A DNA stretch of 64,000 nt from the NCBI GenBank assembly GCA_963711455.1, contig CAVQEH010000004.1:744001-808000 (forward strand). Reading direction: 5' to 3'. The DNA comes from DATFVA01 sp963711455 (lineage in GTDB: Bacteria > Bacteroidota > Ignavibacteria > Ignavibacteriales > Ignavibacteriaceae). The notes below the pieces were generated by a model that was not told the DNA's origin, did no database searches, and saw only the letters and a list, made by a program, of their open reading frames with translations. Positions 63,061 through 64,000 of this stretch are shown here, in pieces. Each line of letters starts with the position of its first letter. Positions within the stretch are counted from its first letter, which is position 1. A program made the translations under genes and the position numbers.

Positions 63061-63999
63061 CTATCCTTTTCTTTTCATATATATATTGTATAAAAGCATA
63101 AAAAATGCGGCTGCAACCCCAACTAATCCAATAATCAGAAAAACAAGATCGGGACGGTTCTGGTTTGTTGCAAATGTCTGGTAAAGCCAACCTCCGAAAA
63201 TTCCTCCAACTAACCATGCAATTGCTATCGGTAGAAAAGCAAAACCCTGGAATAAAGCAGCCTGTCCTTTTGGTGCCAGATCGGCAAGGTATTCGTAAAA
63301 TCTTGGTGCCTGTGTTTGTTCGCCGAGAGAAAATGTAAATATCATTGCAACAATTAAACCCATCCCTATTGTAATTCCGGAAATAGATGCAAAGTATAGG
63401 AGAAACCAGCTTAAAGCGGCAAAAACAAATCCTATCAGTATTGCTGTCTGAGTAGGGATATGTTTTGTTAATCGGTTTATTGGAATCTGCAAAAGAATAA
63501 TTGTCCAGGCTCCGGTGGATAAAACAATTTCAATAGGGGCATCAGGTGAGATATAATCTGAAATGTAAAAGGGTACTACAATGAAAAATTCCCAAAAGAC
63601 AATCCAGTAAAGAGCAAATATTAACAGGAAAATCATAAACTTAAAGTTGTTAACTACTGTCCATAAATTTTTAACAACCGTTAAAAGGCTTTCACGCTCT
63701 TCCGCAAGTTTTAGTTCAGGTTCTTTAAAAATGAAAATTGAAACAAAAAACATTAAGCCGCAGCTCATTGCAGATACAAGGTAAACATATTCAATACCAA
63801 TTGAATCTCTTACAAGATAAGCAAGTAAAGGGCCTATGGCTGCCCCGATATTTACAAGCCAGTAATAAATTGCATAGCCAAGAGATTTTGATTCGGTGGT
63901 AGTTGTAAGTGCAACTGTTCCAAGTACGCTCGGTTTAATAAATGAGCCGCCGATTGCTGTAAATATTAATATTAAAGATAGAACAGGGAAAAGACTTGA
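63061..63999 (-). CDS. MFS transporter (POT-like), partial, 5' end outside the window
   Basis: The frame is open from the right edge to TAG 63061 and encodes at least 312 residues. The first visible part is FTAIGGSFIKPSVLGTVALTTTTESKSLGYAIYYWLVNIGAAIGPLL, which resembles the major facilitator region of proton-dependent oligopeptide (POT) transporters. Several membrane segments follow (about eight in the visible part), with a soluble loop FKEPELKLAEERESLL, and the protein ends with KRKG. The substrate could be peptides or another organic solute. It lies upstream of the arcC-argF pair on the same strand. Confidence 0.88.
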   Translation of the reverse strand, partial: SSLFPVLSLILIFTAIGGSFIKPSVLGTVALTTTTESKSLGYAIYYWLVNIGAAIGPLLAYLVRDSIGIEYVYLVSAMSCGLMFFVSIFIFKEPELKLAEERESLLTVVKNLWTVVNNFKFMIFLLIFALYWIVFWEFFIVVPFYISDYISPDAPIEIVLSTGAWTIILLQIPINRLTKHIPTQTAILIGFVFAALSWFLLYFASISGITIGMGLIVAMIFTFSLGEQTQAPRFYEYLADLAPKGQAALFQGFAFLPIAIAWLVGGIFGGWLYQTFATNQNRPDLVFLIIGLVGVAAAFFMLLYNIYMKRKG

Positions 64000-64000
64000 T

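Noticed and set aside
1..64000. rRNA, tRNA, CRISPR array, prophage or transposase genes
   Set aside because: None was found on reading both strands; no clover-leaf-like, repeat-spacer or IS-like structures could be supported.

Overview
The window is AT-rich, densely coded bacterial chromosome. Its gene types point to the Bacteroidota/Chlorobiota/Ignavibacteriota (FCB) group: heat-shock and tRNA-modification genes, a DUF1697 protein, PhnB-like glyoxalase clusters, lipoproteins and S9 peptidases. One promoter also looks like the Bacteroidota type (TTG, about 20 bases, TAnnTTTG). A member of the Ignavibacteria is my best guess, but that is inference from gene content. I see no rRNA, tRNA, CRISPR array, transposase or prophage.

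Layout. (1) 1-1.2 kb: tail of a thioredoxin-reductase-like flavoprotein, a small unknown gene and a YjdI/YjdJ pair. (2) 1.3-9.2 kb: a protein-quality-control block on the minus strand (hsp20, a CbpA-type J-protein, htpG, clpB, and an HtrA-like protease without an export signal), with a plus-strand HicAB toxin-antitoxin pair between clpB and htpG. (3) 9.4-14.4 kb: mnmE, mnmG, rsmG and murQ, with two identical parS-like 16-mers between mnmE and mnmG. (4) 14.5-20.3 kb: mfd (frameshifted as read), then a zinc-ribbon gene, lemA and htpX (frameshifted; with a C-terminal zinc ribbon). (5) 20.4-35.1 kb: housekeeping and accessory singletons, including YitT, an S9 peptidase lipoprotein, a NYN-LOTUS protein, an RlmL-type methyltransferase, a 567-residue orphan, an Uup-like ABC-F protein, a flavin oxidase, and a GlxA-type regulator with a methyltransferase. 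(6) 35.4-47.6 kb: a membrane-anchored unknown preceded by a possible RNA pseudoknot, then a run of about 14 small single-domain genes (PhnB/VOC, DUF1801, RibD-C, AHSA1, NTF2-like) with a decayed glyoxalase remnant, then an envelope gene pair. (7) 47.7-50.2 kb: lysC-lysA. (8) 50.4-60.6 kb: small repair and stress genes (DUF72, EVE, DUF3298, MarR-GNAT, VOC, DUF1003, AlkD-like, hydrolase, TolB-like lipoprotein) and an overlapping rsgA-lipoprotein-dinB operon. (9) 60.8-64 kb: arcC and ornithine carbamoyltransferase with a strong terminator, and a partial MFS transporter.

Five genes (mfd, htpX, the DUF72 gene, the alkD-like gene and dinB) are each split by what looks like a one-base indel. In every case both halves read as one conserved protein once a single base is restored. 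This looks like assembly or sequencing indels, or recent mutation, rather than old decay. Start codons were chosen by family alignment and ribosome-binding sites.

The best candidates for something undescribed are the 567-residue orphan (27805-29508), the pseudoknot-like leader at 35405-35438, and the small-gene glyoxalase/RibD/AHSA1 island. None is proven to be a novel system from sequence alone.
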